Below, one piece after another: positions 12,163-23,463 of a stretch of DNA of 64,000 nt. The notes under the pieces are model-generated. The model had not been told where the DNA came from, ran no database searches, and was given only the letters and a program-made list of their open reading frames with translations. The stretch lies in NCBI RefSeq assembly GCF_000764305.2, contig NW_025934571.1:2888-66887 (forward strand). The letters are read 5' to 3'. A program made the translations under genes and the position numbers. Origin of the DNA: Hyalella azteca (lineage: Eukaryota; Arthropoda; Malacostraca; Amphipoda; Hyalellidae). Positions within the stretch are counted from its first letter, which is position 1. Every line of letters starts with the position of its first letter.

Positions 12163-14822
12163 TCCTCTGACATTTTGTAGAACTGTTGTAGCAACTTGAC
12201 TAATTGAAATATTGCATAACTAAGCTCAATTCAATAACTAAGCATAATTCATAACTAAGCTCAATTCAATATTTGTCCTATCTCTGTATCATAAAGCAAG
12301 TTAAGAAATCATACATTTACTACCTCTAAAAATCTATGAAAAAAAGTGTGAAAAGCAAGATGTTATAACAGTACCCCTGCTAAGGTCTGTAGAAAAAATT
12401 GCTGTATTTAAAAATTTTACTTACATAAAAGTTGCATACAGGTGTTGGCTCAAAAAACGTGACTGGTGGAATTTGCATAGCTCATCCCCCAAAAATGGTG
12501 GCCATTTCCGCAAGACAGGGTAGTAATAAGGGACATACCTAAAAACACATCTACAGTAGAACCACAGTAAGCAAAGGCTCCAGTTAACAAAAAAAAAATT
12601 AACAAAGAATTTTGATTACATTTAGCTTGCTTCGTGGAAAAATTTTGCTTAATGAAAAATTAATGCATGCAGACTTTGCAAGCAGTGTCGCAAGATATGG
12701 ATTTTCAGCCCAAAGCGTCGCCAGCCATTTTCAAGATGCGTCACCTGGTAATTTTCAATATGAAAGTGCTGCAAGCAACTTTCATAGTATATCCCTTACT
12801 CTTCATGCACTGCAACACACACTCATCACAACTGATTTCCAGACAAGCTTTACTGCAACCTAATCCATCCAACATATCGGAAACCTTACTGTGTGAGCTT
12901 GTGGTCTTTCAGATTTGCAGTAATCGCAGTAATATCAAAGTTATTTCCAAAATGCAATAATTTCAATCAAAATATGTCGGCAAGATCTTCTGAAGGCATA
13001 AATTTTGCTACTGATGCCTTGCTAAAGATCTTTTGATATTCACCCACTTTCTGCACCCTGGAGTGTCATAGATAGATTGTGCACTAGGCAACATAGAATG
13101 AAGAGTAATTAACCTAAACTAAGATTTATTTCTCCAAAAAATATGATAGTTGTCAGTAAAATATTGCAAGATTGCAAGCAATCTTTCTTTTGCGAATTCA
13201 CTTGACCAAATTAAAATGGTGCAAATTACAAGCCATCCTGTAAGCTTACAGATACAGAAGAAATGCTATATGGCTGCTGATATGAAGCTTGCAGTTGACA
13301 AGGTTAGTGTCAATGCAGGTTGGAGCAAGTTTGGTGTCAGTTGCAGGTTGGTGTCAATATGACAAGGTTTATGTCATATCAATAAAGGTAAAACAAGTTA
13401 AAATCACAGAAAATGTCATTTATTCTGCATCTACGTCATTTACAAAGAAAGAGGAGGACTTCAGAGTACTGTTAGGCATTATGAATGGATGAGTACACTT
13501 AGCATGCTTCAAACATTTAAAAATCATGTTTTATTTCAAGTTTCCCTATTTCCCGTCAAACGGGGTAAAAAGAGACAGTTTTGAGCGTTTTTTGTTAATA
13601 ACTTCTTACCATGAAACATTTCAGAAACAAGTTTAGGCTCATTTTATAGCTCTTTGCGAGGGCTATCGAATGGCATCTTCAAAAAAATTCCATATGCTAT
13701 TTGTAAGGCGCTAGACACAATATAAAAGGCTCCTGAATTAATCTTGAAATGGGGTAAAAGGGGACACTTGAAATAAAACTCAATTTCAAACATTTGAAGC
13801 ATGCAGAGTGTACTCATCTATTACTAACAGTACTCTGAAGTCCTCCTCTTTCATTGTACATGATGTAGATGTAAAATAAATGACATTTTCTGTGATTTTT
13901 ACTTGTTTTTCCTTTATTGATATGATGTTCATTAATTACCGTATTATTAATGTGATATTACTGTATCCATGGACATGCCATTGAGCATTACTGTAACACG
14001 AACCTTGTCCACTGCAAGCTTCATATCAGCAGCTATGTAGCATTTCTTCTTTATCTGTAAGCTTACAGGATGGTTTGTAATTTCGCACAATTTTAATAGA
14101 GTCTAGTGATTTCACTATAACAAAAAAGATCCAGAAAAACATACCTGAAACAGAAAATAATGTTTTAGTGACAACCATCATATGTTTTGAAGAAATAAAT
14201 CATAGTTTAGGTCAATTACTTTTCATTCTATGATGCCTTTGCACAATTCTATAGATAGCATTCTATGTACAATTTTGTGACAACCAATGATGCACTAATT
14301 TTTCAATCAGTGAATTTTTTTGCTGAGTAAGGTAAATGTAATCAAAATTCTTTGTTGTTAATCAATTTTATTGTTAACTGGAGCTTTTGCTGAGGTTCTA
14401 CTGTAAATGCATTTTTAAGGGTGTCCCTTTTTACCCCGTTGCGCGGAAATGGCTGCTTTTTTTTGGTATGAGATAGGCAAATTCTGTCAATTATGTTTTC
14501 AAGCCAACACCTGGGTGCAACTTTTATGTAAGTAAAATTTTTCAATACGGCGAATATTTTTTTTTTGCTCCAGACCTTAGCAGAGGTACTTTTCCAAAAT
14601 CGCACTTTTCACACTTTTTTTCAGCAATTTTTTAGGGATAGTAAATGTTTGATTTCTTGACTAGCTTTATGGTACATAATAGATAGTAAAAATGTTGAAG
14701 TTTATGCCACTATTTTTAGTTTTGCAATATTTCAATTAGTTTAGCTGCTAAACATTACGACGAAATGTGGGACGTGCGTCCCTATTTACCCCGCCCATCC
14801 CTTTTTACCCCGTTTGGTGGTA
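12107..14822. mobile_element. Two head-to-head copies of the same element family (GGGGTAAAAAGGGAC subtype)
   Basis: About 12107-13555 runs in one orientation and 13553-14822 in the other. The ends read GTCAAACGGGGTAAAAAGAG and GTCCCTTTTTACCCCGTTTG then GTGGTACC. The internal parts match the 15482-18250 element, but the end core GGGGCTACTCGGGAC is replaced by GGGGTAAAAAGGGAC. The boundaries are approximate. Confidence 0.55.
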
Positions 14823-15242
14823 CCCCTTTCCTATGGGTAATTAGGAACACTTATTTTTTGTCTGGCACCTTTCAAACAGTATATAGATTTTTTTTGGAAA
14901 TGCCATACAATAGCCCTCACAAAGGCCTTTAAAATGAGCCCAAACTTATTTATGAAATGTTTCATGGTAAAAATTCATCAACAAAAAACACTCAAAACCT
15001 TCCCTTATTTATCCGTTCAATCCGCCTTCACTAGAGGCAGGATGGAATTTTAAGATTAGTGGTTCACTTAAAAAAAGCATTCAAACTTAAAAAAATGTTT
15101 CAGGCAACTAGGAACTGGTTTGCAGGCCACCAGAAATTGTCTTCGGCATGAACGTTAAGTCAGGCAACAAGAGAAGGTCCCAAGATAGTTAATTACGCGC
15201 GTCACTCCTCACAGATGAGCAAGAGGGATCTACGGAAGGAAA

Positions 15243-15480
15243 TACCGTAAAATGGGGTTACTTTGACTCCCAGGGTAACTTTGACCACTTTCCGTTTTCT
15301 AACAAAACCCCCAAAACTCAAAAACTATTTGACATAGAAAAATTTTGTCAATGGTCATTAAAGGCCTAATACTGAGGCTACGTAACACAATAGAAAGATT
15401 TAAAAAGTTTGCATATCTAATAGGTTAAAAAAATTAAAAATGTGACCCACAAAAAAGAGCTATTATTTAAAGCCTGTCAG
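15243..15480. mobile_element. End of a second GGGGTTACTTTGA-type element
   Basis: TACCGTAAAATGGGGTTACT and AGGGTAACTTTGACCAC mark one end. The matching opposite-orientation end is at 51035-51172 (GGTCTAAGTTACCCC twice, then ACTTTACAGTACC). Both share the segment around CAAAAACTATTTGACATAGA. Confidence 0.6.
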
Positions 15481-16084
15481 AGTACCATCAACCGGGGCTA
15501 CTCGGGACGGGCGGGGCTACTCGGGACAGTCCTCTAAAAAACGCTATTTTGAAAAGTTACTTCTGCTAAGGTCTGTAGCCAAAAAAATATTTGCCGTATT
15601 AAAAAAGTTTACGTACATAAAAGATGCACCCAGGTGTCGGCTTGAAAACTTAATTGACGGAATTGTCCTATCTCATTAAAAAAAATGGCAGCCATTTCCA
15701 CACGGCGGGGCTACTTGGGACACCCCCCCAGAGCTATTCGGGACACCCCCAAAAATGCATTTAAAGTAGAACCTCAGTAAGCAAAGGCTCCAGTTAAGAA
15801 AAAAATGGATTAAAAACAAAGAATATTGATTGCATTTAACTTGCTCGGTGAAAAAATTTCACTTATCAAAAAATTAGTGCATCATAGGTCGTCACAAAAT
15901 TGTACATAGAATGCTATATATATAATTGTGCACTGGGCATCATAGAATGAAAAGTAATTGACCTAAACTATGATTTATTTCTTCAAAATATATGATGGTT
16001 GTCACTGAAACATTCCTTTCTGTTTCAGGTATGTTTTTCACAATTTTTTTTATACTTAATTCACTTAACCCAATTAAAATGGCG

Positions 16085-16222
16085 CATAAATGAGTGCATG
16101 GCGCATAAACGAGCGATATTGTGCTTGCCATGTCCGTCTGTCTGTCTGTCTGCCTGTCTGTCCGTTCGTCTGTGACCTCAAGTTTTCATCGACGAGAAAA
16201 TGCTCTCTCTGTCACTCACTGC
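16085..16222 (-). repeat. Dispersed repeat with (TCCG)n core, copy 3
   Basis: The same family, lying inside the 15482-18250 element. Its right edge is lost. Confidence 0.8.
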
Positions 16223-17644
16223 ACTTGTTAGGGGCTGCATTTAGGCAACTGAATTATTTATTGTGTTTTCAATTAATTCTCTCTTTTGTGTCCCCAGTGC
16301 TTTAAACTAATAAAGTGACTACAAGTTAAAGTTAAATTAATGCATGTGAATAAGCATTGTTGAAGCGAGTCAATTTTCCGTGTTCCTGCTTATCTGGTGC
16401 TTACACTGACTTGCCAAACACTCATACTGCCTACTGTACATGAGCCTGCTTTCTGGCAATGAAGACTTCCTTGCTGTCCTGTCACTGACCTACTAAGATT
16501 ATCCTGGCTCTTAAATAGGTATATAAAAAATCCGCCTCCGCTTGATAAAGTCATTTCAATTCATACCTGTTAATATAAGTCAAGGGAACACTCTCGCCAC
16601 GCATCTCAGTCCTAAATTTTAATTATTGAATGTTATCAGTAAATGTTTGTAAATATCATCAATCATCCCTTTAAATTGTTCTAGAGTTTAGTAGTAGGTA
16701 GCTAATGTGTATTTATGCGTTTCAAGTGTATGTATGTGTTTCAAGTGTTTTGTTGGATAGGTTTTATGTGTTCTTGTTCCTGCACTTTTGCAGTGCGGCC
16801 AACGTGGAGCATATTCTTGGCCAATTTGGAGCGTGTTCCAGGCCAGATTGGGGCTAGTGGATTCCACGCTGAGCTGGAGACCAGGGCTTGGGCATCTTCC
16901 AGTTTAGTCTAGAGACTATTTCTGTACCCTGCCAGTTGGCCTGTTGAGTCTCCCCCACTGCTCATTGCAAGTAAGACAGCTGCCTCATTTCTACAGCTGC
17001 AAGTAAGACATACTCATTTCCTCCGCATTATGGACATTATGCCTGTTGGATGCGACCAGGCCCGATCCAGGACCAATTTTCAAGACCATTATATCTCTTT
17101 TGCTATTTTGATTTGATCTAGTTCATTCATTATTATCCAGGCCCAGTTTTTGTCAATTACCAGTTATTCTTGTTAACTCTGTTCTGTGCAATCCAGTTTG
17201 GGCTGCTGGTTATTTTCTCATGTTAGGTTCACCTCATCACTCATAGCCCTGGGCTGTCCCATTACTAACCAACTAACTTTCATATGTCATCTTCATGTAC
17301 CATTGAATTTATTTAATATATCTTTGCTTGGTTCTTCCTCTGTTTGTTCCCCCGAGTGTGTTCTGCTTGGTTTCATCACTTTCAGGTGCTGGTACTATAC
17401 TGGCCGGACTGTTGACCTTTAGAGGGGCTGACCCCCAACACACTGAGTACTGAGTTATATTTTTTATAGTAAATTCACTCAACCCAATTAAAATGGTGTG
17501 AAATTACAAGCCGTCCTGTGAGCTTACAGATACAGAAAAAATGCTATAAGGCTGCTGATATGAAGCTTGCAGTGGACAAAGGTTGTAAATGCTCAATGGC
17601 ATGTTCATGGATATGGTAATATCTCACATCAATAATACAGTAAT

Positions 17645-17870
17645 ATCAATAATAGGGTACGTCAACTGGGGGTGACTTCAGCCCCGTTTTTGATTTTGTT
17701 TTGCAAACAAAAGCGGGGTCATAAATGATGTCCAAAGTCACTTTGGCGTTTATGACCCTGTTTACGACCCTGGCGTTTATGACCCCGGCGTTTACGACCC
17801 CGTTTTTGTTTGCAAAACAAAATCAAAAAAGTGGCCAAAGTCACCCCAGTTGACCAGTTGAGGGTAATTA
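17645..17870. mobile_element. Nested palindromic element, about 225 bp
   Basis: GTCAACTGGGGGTGACTT at the left pairs with AAAGTCACCCCAGTTGAC at the right, and TTTTGTTTTGCAAACAAAA with CCCCGTTTTTGTTTGCAAAA further in. It sits inside the 15482-18250 element. Confidence 0.7.
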
Positions 17871-18554
17871 ATGTTTATGGTAATATCATCAATAAAGGAA
17901 AAACAAGTAGAAATCACTGAAAATGTCATTTATTCTACCTCTATGTCATCTACAATGAAAGAGGAGGACTTCAGAGTACTGTTAGTAATGGATGAGTACA
18001 TTCTGCATGCTTCAAATATTTTAAAATGAAGTTTTATTGCAAGTGTCCCGAGTAGCCCCTTTCGACAGGGCTACTCGGGACACTTTTTTTTTGCTTCTGG
18101 CACCTTAGGAATAGCATATTTGATAGCCCTTGCAAAGAGCTATAAAATAAGCCTAAACTTCTTAATGAAATGTTTCATTGTAAGAAGTTATAAACAGTTA
18201 TTAACAAAAAAACGCTCAAAACTGTCCCGAGTGGCCCCAGTTGACGGTACCCCCCTCCAATTTTTTCATTTTTGGTAAAATAACTCCAGGTTTTGATGCA
18301 TTGTAGTAGAACTCTTCTGGTTACATATGCAAATGACAAATTTTAGGAAAGTGTCATAGTTTGCAAATGGGGGGTGCCACCCCCCAAACAAATGTATGAC
18401 GTCACCATTTCAACCATCAACAAACGCATGGAACTAAAACAAAGCTTAATATAAAGGAAAAGCTGAAGAGGTGACGGAATTACCCACGATGTCGGAATAT
18501 ACCGCGTTTACCCCATATGGAATTTTTTTGACAATGCCATTCGATAGCCCTCGC

Positions 18555-18736
18555 CATAGTGGCAAACCAGCGATTTTTTAGAATCAGCTCATTTTTAATT
18601 TCCTCATTTACTCCAGATTTTAACAGATTTCTTATGTATGAAAATTCTGGTATCCAAGATACTTTACTGGTCTACTTATAGGACTCAAAAATGAACTTGA
18701 GGAAGAGTCTAAAAAACTCTCTGCTTTGCCACTATG
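18555..18736. mobile_element. hAT-like MITE, 182 bp, with 8-bp target duplication
   Basis: The terminal inverted repeats (CATAGTGGCAAACCAG / CTCTGCTTTGCCACTATG) are flanked by GCCCTCGC on both sides (18547-18554 and 18737-18744). The unoccupied site, GATAGCCCTCGCAAAGAG, is seen (as its complement) near 13656 in a sister copy of the host repeat, which proves insertion. An 8-bp duplication is typical of hAT. Confidence 0.85.
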
Positions 18737-18875
18737 GCCCTCGCAAAGAGCTATAAAATGAGCCTAAATTTGTTTATGAAATGTTTCATCGTAAGAAGTT
18801 ATTAACAGTTATTAACAAAAAAATGATCAAATCTGTCCCGAGTACTGCGACTGCCGAGTACTAGCCCCGGTTGAC

Positions 18876-19455
18876 AGTACCTGTCCAGAATTCTACACTG
18901 GCAGTCTGGCCACAGCCAGACTACAGACAGAGTAGGAGTAGGTAGGTAGTCTGAGAGTAGGCTACAGATTACACTAACCTACCAACTGTGCACTTGTGCA
19001 GCCTGCAAGAGTGTAAAAAATTAGGCTAATTAGTTTCCAAAGACAAAATCCAATGTAAATGGCACAATAGACTAGTCACAGGAAAATTCCAGAAAAGCTA
19101 TCTATCTATGACTGAACGATACACGTAGCCTGACGTAGGCTATAATCCTATCTCTTGTGTTCCTTGTTCATGCTTCAAGGTGTTGTAAAGTGTGAACTTC
19201 TATACTATACCTAGTTGTACCGGAAAGTGTCAAGTGTAAACTTTAAGTTTAAGTTCTTATTCTCAACAACGTGAACACTGAACAACCTTGACGTTTTGTT
19301 TATACCTATACGTTACTCTACGTAGTTCAGCATAACCACATCGCACTAGAATCGACTACATTCATCACATTCAAATTGTGTAAAACTTATAAATGAAGTT
19401 ACAAAAAGATAACAAGAAACCCTATTTAACTTGAAAATACAGGCAAAACTCTTCT
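18876..19455. repeat. Direct repeat of about 530 bp, copy 1
   Basis: From CCTGTCCAGAATTCTACACT to about TACAGGCAAAACTCTTC. Copy 2 is at 22915-23463 with scattered small indels. The two copies bracket the adaptor-bounded reverse transcriptase piece and the displaced DNMBP exons. Confidence 0.85.
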
Positions 19456-19614
19456 TTCTTTCTAATTTATTCTTATAGGAGCACTGGAAGCTAGTCCATA
19501 AAGCCCCTTGCCTAAACTGGGTTTAATTGGTACCTAACACTCTAACAGCTCTGAAAGTTAAAATCTGAAACAAAGAGAGAACACACACACACGGAAAAAG
19601 AAAAAAAAAAAAAA

Positions 19615-19633
19615 AGATGTGTATAAGAGACAG
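19615..19633 (+). other. Tn5/Nextera mosaic-end adaptor, half copy (assembly artefact)
   Basis: The 19-bp Tn5 mosaic end AGATGTGTATAAGAGACAG directly follows a poly(A) run. It marks library-derived sequence left in the assembly. Confidence 0.97.
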
Positions 19634-19728
19634 AAGGAAGGCCTGGCATTAAGCAGCCAATCATGGCACTAAAGTGGGCATAGTCTTGTTTGAAAGAGCA
19701 CTTTCTTACGCATCGATTGGTGGTACAC

Positions 19729-19766
19729 CTGTCTCTTATACACATCTAGATGTGTATAAGAGACAG
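19729..19766. other. Nextera mate-pair junction adaptor (artefact)
   Basis: A full 38-bp palindromic junction made of two mosaic ends (CTGTCTCTTATACACATCT plus its complement). It joins two DNA pieces that need not be neighbours. Confidence 0.98.
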
Positions 19767-20787
19767 GTACGGCGGGCTCCTTGGATGTATCGAAGAGCAG
19801 AGTTTTGCATAGTTTCAAGTGCCTTCATCAAAGACTTGGAGATGTCCCAGAAAATTGTGGAGCCATACTCCATCTTGCTCCTGACAAAGGCGACATAAAT
19901 TCTGCGCAACAATTGTCGAGATGCACCCCACTTCACAGAGCCGAGCGCTCGAAGCACCTGCACTCGTTTCAAACAGGCAGTACGAGTTACCCTGATGTGC
20001 TCCCGGAATGTAAGGTGTGGAGAATCAAAATAGACTCCCAGCACCTTTTGGCAGGCCACATACTGTATATTTCTATTGCAGACTTTGAGTGTGGTTGCAG
20101 GGGCAGTACGATGTGACGTAAATATCTGGTAGGTACACTTAGCTGGGTTAAGCCGAAACTGCCAGCGATTGCACCATTCACTAATCTCATCGAGGCACTG
20201 CTGCATGCGATGTCGAGCCTCAGCCATTGATAGTCCATTTACAAATAATGTTATGTCATCTGCATACCCCACAAGCGTGACATGTGGAGAGCGTGGAAGG
20301 TCATGCAGCATCACGTTGAAGAGTGTTGGGGAGAGCACAGCCCCCTGTGGTACCCCTACTTTCATGGGTTGAGACATAGATTTTGAGTTTCCAACCCGTA
20401 CCTGGACAGACCGGTTTTGAAAATAGCTGTACAGCCAAGCCAGCATCTGATCTCCCACTCCAATGCGGTGCAATTTAAAAAGTAGTCCATCAGGCCAAAC
20501 ACTGTCGAATGCTCCCTCTATGTCCAAATATACCACCAGGCAGTACTCATGACTAGTTCGGGCAGAGGTGATAGCATTTTTCAGCAGGTGCAAAGCATCA
20601 ATAGTACTTTTGCCTTTACGAAAGCCAAGATGCAGGGAAGGTATCACACTTTTACTCTCCAGAGCATACTCCAGGCGCCGCAAAACCATGCGCTCCAGGA
20701 GCTTACCCATGCAAGGTAGGAGAGTAATGGGACGGTATCCAGTTGGCTGTTCCAGAGACTTCCCTGGTTTTGGTATTGGGATAATAG
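19767..20787 (-). mobile_element. Non-LTR retrotransposon reverse transcriptase fragment, adaptor-bounded
   Basis: The minus strand is open for about 340 codons: IIPIPKPGKSLEQPTGYRPI, GFRKGKSTIDALHLLKNAIT, VVYLDIEGAFDSVW, VGVPQGAVLSPTLFNVML and the catalytic VGYADDITLF box. This is a LINE-type RT of jockey/arthropod style. No endonuclease, 3' tail or target duplication is visible. Both ends stop exactly at a 38-bp Nextera junction adaptor (20788-20825 and 19729-19766), so the fragment's place in the genome is not established by this scaffold. Confidence 0.9.
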
Positions 20788-20825
20788 CTGTCTCTTATAC
20801 ACATCTAGATGTGTATAAGAGACAG
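20788..20825. other. Nextera mate-pair junction adaptor (artefact)
   Basis: The same 38-bp junction, at the 5' side of the reverse transcriptase fragment. Confidence 0.98.
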
Positions 20826-21137
20826 GTGTTTAGTGTGCATGATGGAAAACTCTGCCTAATGATTACTTAATGAAGTTTAGTTCATTGCGGTCAACTTAAG
20901 AGACAAATTTTCAACTAACTAATACTTTTTACAAGTCTAATTTTAATTGTTGAGTGAAAGGTGCAGGCATAGAACTTCCAAGTGATTACGTACTTTATAG
21001 AAACTGAGCAAGTTAGCATACATATTTTAGGCCTTTAAAAAGTTTATTTTTTGCCTCAAATAACAATGTTGGGTAGAAAAAGTTGTCTTGGTGGATCAAA
21101 ATAATATATGAATCTTCGAAATTAGAATTCCATCCTG

Positions 21138-21326
21138 GTGGCAAAGCAGAGAGTTTTTTAGACTCACCCTCAAGTTCATTTTTGAGTCCTATAAGTAGTT
21201 AAAGTAGACCAGTAAAGTATCATGGATACCAGCATTATCATACTTAAGAAATTGGTTTAAATCTTGAGTAAATGAGGAAATTAAAAATGAACTGAATCTA
21301 AAAAAGCTCTGGTTTGCCACTATGAA
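21138..21326. mobile_element. hAT-like MITE, second full copy, inverted
   Basis: The reverse complement of the 18555 element, from GGTGGCAAAGCAGAGAG to CTCTGGTTTGCCACTATG. Confidence 0.8.
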
Positions 21327-21706
21327 ATTTAGTCTGTTAGTAATGGATGAGTATGCTCTGCATGCTTCAAATGTTTTGAAATTAAGTTTTATTCCCATTG
21401 TTCCGAGTATCCCCGACCGACGGGGCTACTCGGGACAATCTTTATTTTTCATCTGGCACCTTACGAATAGCAGGGTAAATGCGGTATATTCCGACACATT
21501 AAGGACGTATCGAGAAATGAAAAACTATAAAAAAATAACCGTATGCGTTACTTGAGTTTTGTTTGCTTTATTTGACTCGCAAAACACCGTACTACGCACC
21601 AGCAACAACGAAACGTCACAAAAAGTTGCCATATTTATTAAAAAGCCTTTAGAATGGAAACCTACCAAATCCCTATATTCCGTCACTGTGTGTGGCAATA
21701 TTCGAC

Positions 21707-21821
21707 CGCGGGGCAGCGCGAGCTCCAGCGCGTCACTGGCGCTGTGGTCCGCAGTGACGCTGTGCAGCTGCGCGGGGGAGGACGTGTACCGCTGCAGCAC
21801 CGCGGCGCGCGCCTCGCTAGA
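21707..21821 (-). CDS. DNMBP: DNMBP exon: start of SH3-6 (displaced)
   Basis: This GC-rich 115-bp exon (acceptor GTGCAG, donor GTCGAA, phase 0 in, phase 1 out) encodes SSEARAAVLQRYTSSPAQLH, then SVTADHSASDALELALPRG. It aligns with the Tuba stretch SEELRASLLARYPPEKLFQAE, followed by the first strands of the SH3 that follows the BAR domain. No copy exists between 30.3 and 32.1 kb, where the gene needs it. The base composition stands out from its AT-rich surroundings, as expected of coding sequence. Confidence 0.65.
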
Positions 21822-21829
21822 CTGCACGG

Positions 21830-22760
21830 CACAATAATTTGTTAAAAAACTAATGATCTAATACCCAAGGAATAGATAATTTGTACAAAATTTGTTAAAA
21901 ACCTACTGATCAAATACCCAAGGCATAGATAATTTATCGATATTTGTAAATGGAAGAGAAAGGATTCGGAATATTTTATTTTGTTCTATATTTTGAATGC
22001 TGAACGTCACAATAATTTGTTAAAAAACTAATGATCTAAAACCCAAGGCATAGATAATTTATCGAAATTTGTAAATGGAAGAAAGAGGATTCGAAACATT
22101 TTATTTTGTTCTATATTTTCAATGCTGCACGTGACAATAATTTGTTAAAAAACCTAATGATCTAAAACTCAAGGCATAGATAATTTGTTGAAATTAGCAA
22201 ATAGAAGAACAAGGATTCAAAATATTTTGTTCTATGTTTTCAGTGTTCCGATATGCGAAGAGTTTAATTATCTCATTTCCAATAAGTCACTACAAAATCA
22301 ATACACCTGTTGCGGCATATTTCTCGTATCAGCAGCAACAAAGTATTAATTAGTTAAAAACAAAATGCAACACACCTGTTGCGGCATGTTTCTCGTATCA
22401 GCAGCTGCAGCAGCAAAGTACCCATTAGTTAACATAATGCAACACACCTGTTGCAGCATATTTCTCGTATCAGCAGCAGCAGGAGGGTTGACAGATGTCG
22501 CTCTGAAGCTGAAATGTCCATCAGCAATAAACTTGAGCTGCAAGAGCTTCTCGCACGCAGCCTTCCGCTGCCCTTCAGCGGCCGCCTCGCCGTCTGCAAC
22601 GTTCTGCATACAATAGAGCACATCAATTTTGTATGTATGTGAGTTTTGTGTGTATGTGTTTTTTGTACAGATCAACATCAATACAATAGAACACATCAAT
22701 CATCGTAAATTGCCGCATTAATATCGACTAAACCAACATTACTTGAAAATTTTAGTTAGT
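21830..22760. repeat. Segment paralogous to 31.72-32.40 kb, with extra tandem units
   Basis: Intron DNA around the displaced exon matches that around 32112-32267 on both sides (CAATAATTTGTTAAAAAACT downstream, GTTAGTGCACAGTTGTAAAA upstream). 21830-22250 has three to four units of this intron repeat where the 31.7 kb locus has one. Confidence 0.85.
22448..22603 (-). CDS. DNMBP: DNMBP exon after the BAR domain (displaced second copy)
   Basis: This is a 156-bp copy of the 32112-32267 exon with intact splice sites and an open frame ending in RNMLQQ. Together with the next exon at 21707-21821 it reads RNMLQQ|SSEARAAVLQRY, which aligns with Tuba's SYMLQSEELRASLLARY better than the Pro-containing copy does. 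It lies 5.6 kb past the gene's last exon. The 3' end of this exon with its donor is repeated at about 22375 and 22304 (71-bp units). Confidence 0.65.
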
Positions 22761-22914
22761 GCACAGTTGTAAAATTCACATATTACAGAGATTTCATACC
22801 TACTGAAATTATATGATATTAGAGCCGCGATATTTCAGACAAAAATAGGACTTTTCCAGACTAGTTTACCAATACCCTATAATGCCTATATGCCTATAAA
22901 CGTGAGAATTTATT

Positions 22915-23463
22915 ACCTGTCCAGAATTCTATACTGGCCAGAGTCCAGACTACAGACTACAGAGTACAGAATACAGATTACACTACCTACAAACTGTGCA
23001 CTTGTGCAGCCTGCAAGTTGCAACTTGCAAGTGTTTCAAGAGTGTAAAAATTTAGGCTAATTAGTTTCCAATGACAAAATCCAATGTAAATGGCACAATA
23101 GTCACAGGAAAATTCCAGAAAACCGATCTATCTACGACTGAACGATACACATAGGCTAGGTAGTTATGATCGTATCTCATGTGTAGTTGTGTTCGTTGTT
23201 CTGCTTGTTCATGCTTTAACCCTTCAAGGTGTTGTAAACTTCTATGGTTGTGCCGGAAAGTGTCAACTTCAAGTTCTCATTCTCGACAACGTGACCACTG
23301 AACAACCTTGACGTTTTGTTTATACCTAGTTCAGCATAACCACATCGCACTAGAATCGTCTACATTCATCACACTCAAATTGTGTAAAACTTATAAATGA
23401 AGTTACAAAAAGATAACAAGACACCATACCAATTTAAATTAAAAATACAAGCAAAACTCATCG
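22915..23463. repeat. Direct repeat of about 530 bp, copy 2
   Basis: Matches 18876-19455, including the TTAGGCTAATTAGTTTCCAA and CTCGACAACGTGACCACTGA type segments. Confidence 0.85.

Larger units (their letters stand above)
15482..18250. mobile_element. Inverted-repeat DNA element, about 2.77 kb, non-autonomous
   Basis: The left end reads GTACCATCAACCGGGGCTAC then TCGGGAC, and the right end is its diverged complement (GTCCCGAGTGGCCCCAGTTG then ACGGTAC). No transposase frame is present. It contains the (TCCG)n repeat (16085-16222), a nested palindromic element (17645-17870), and a GGGGCTACTCGGGAC palindrome at 18050-18083. The superfamily is not assigned. Confidence 0.6.

Noticed and set aside
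19736..20710. An intact LINE at this locus
   Set aside because: Only the reverse transcriptase core is present and both ends are adaptor junctions, so neither completeness nor location is supported.
22346..22699. Alternative frames over the 22.4-22.6 kb exon giving Leu/Ser/Arg-rich peptides
   Set aside because: The frame NVADGEAAAEGQ fits both splice phases and the neighbouring exon; the other frames are shadows.
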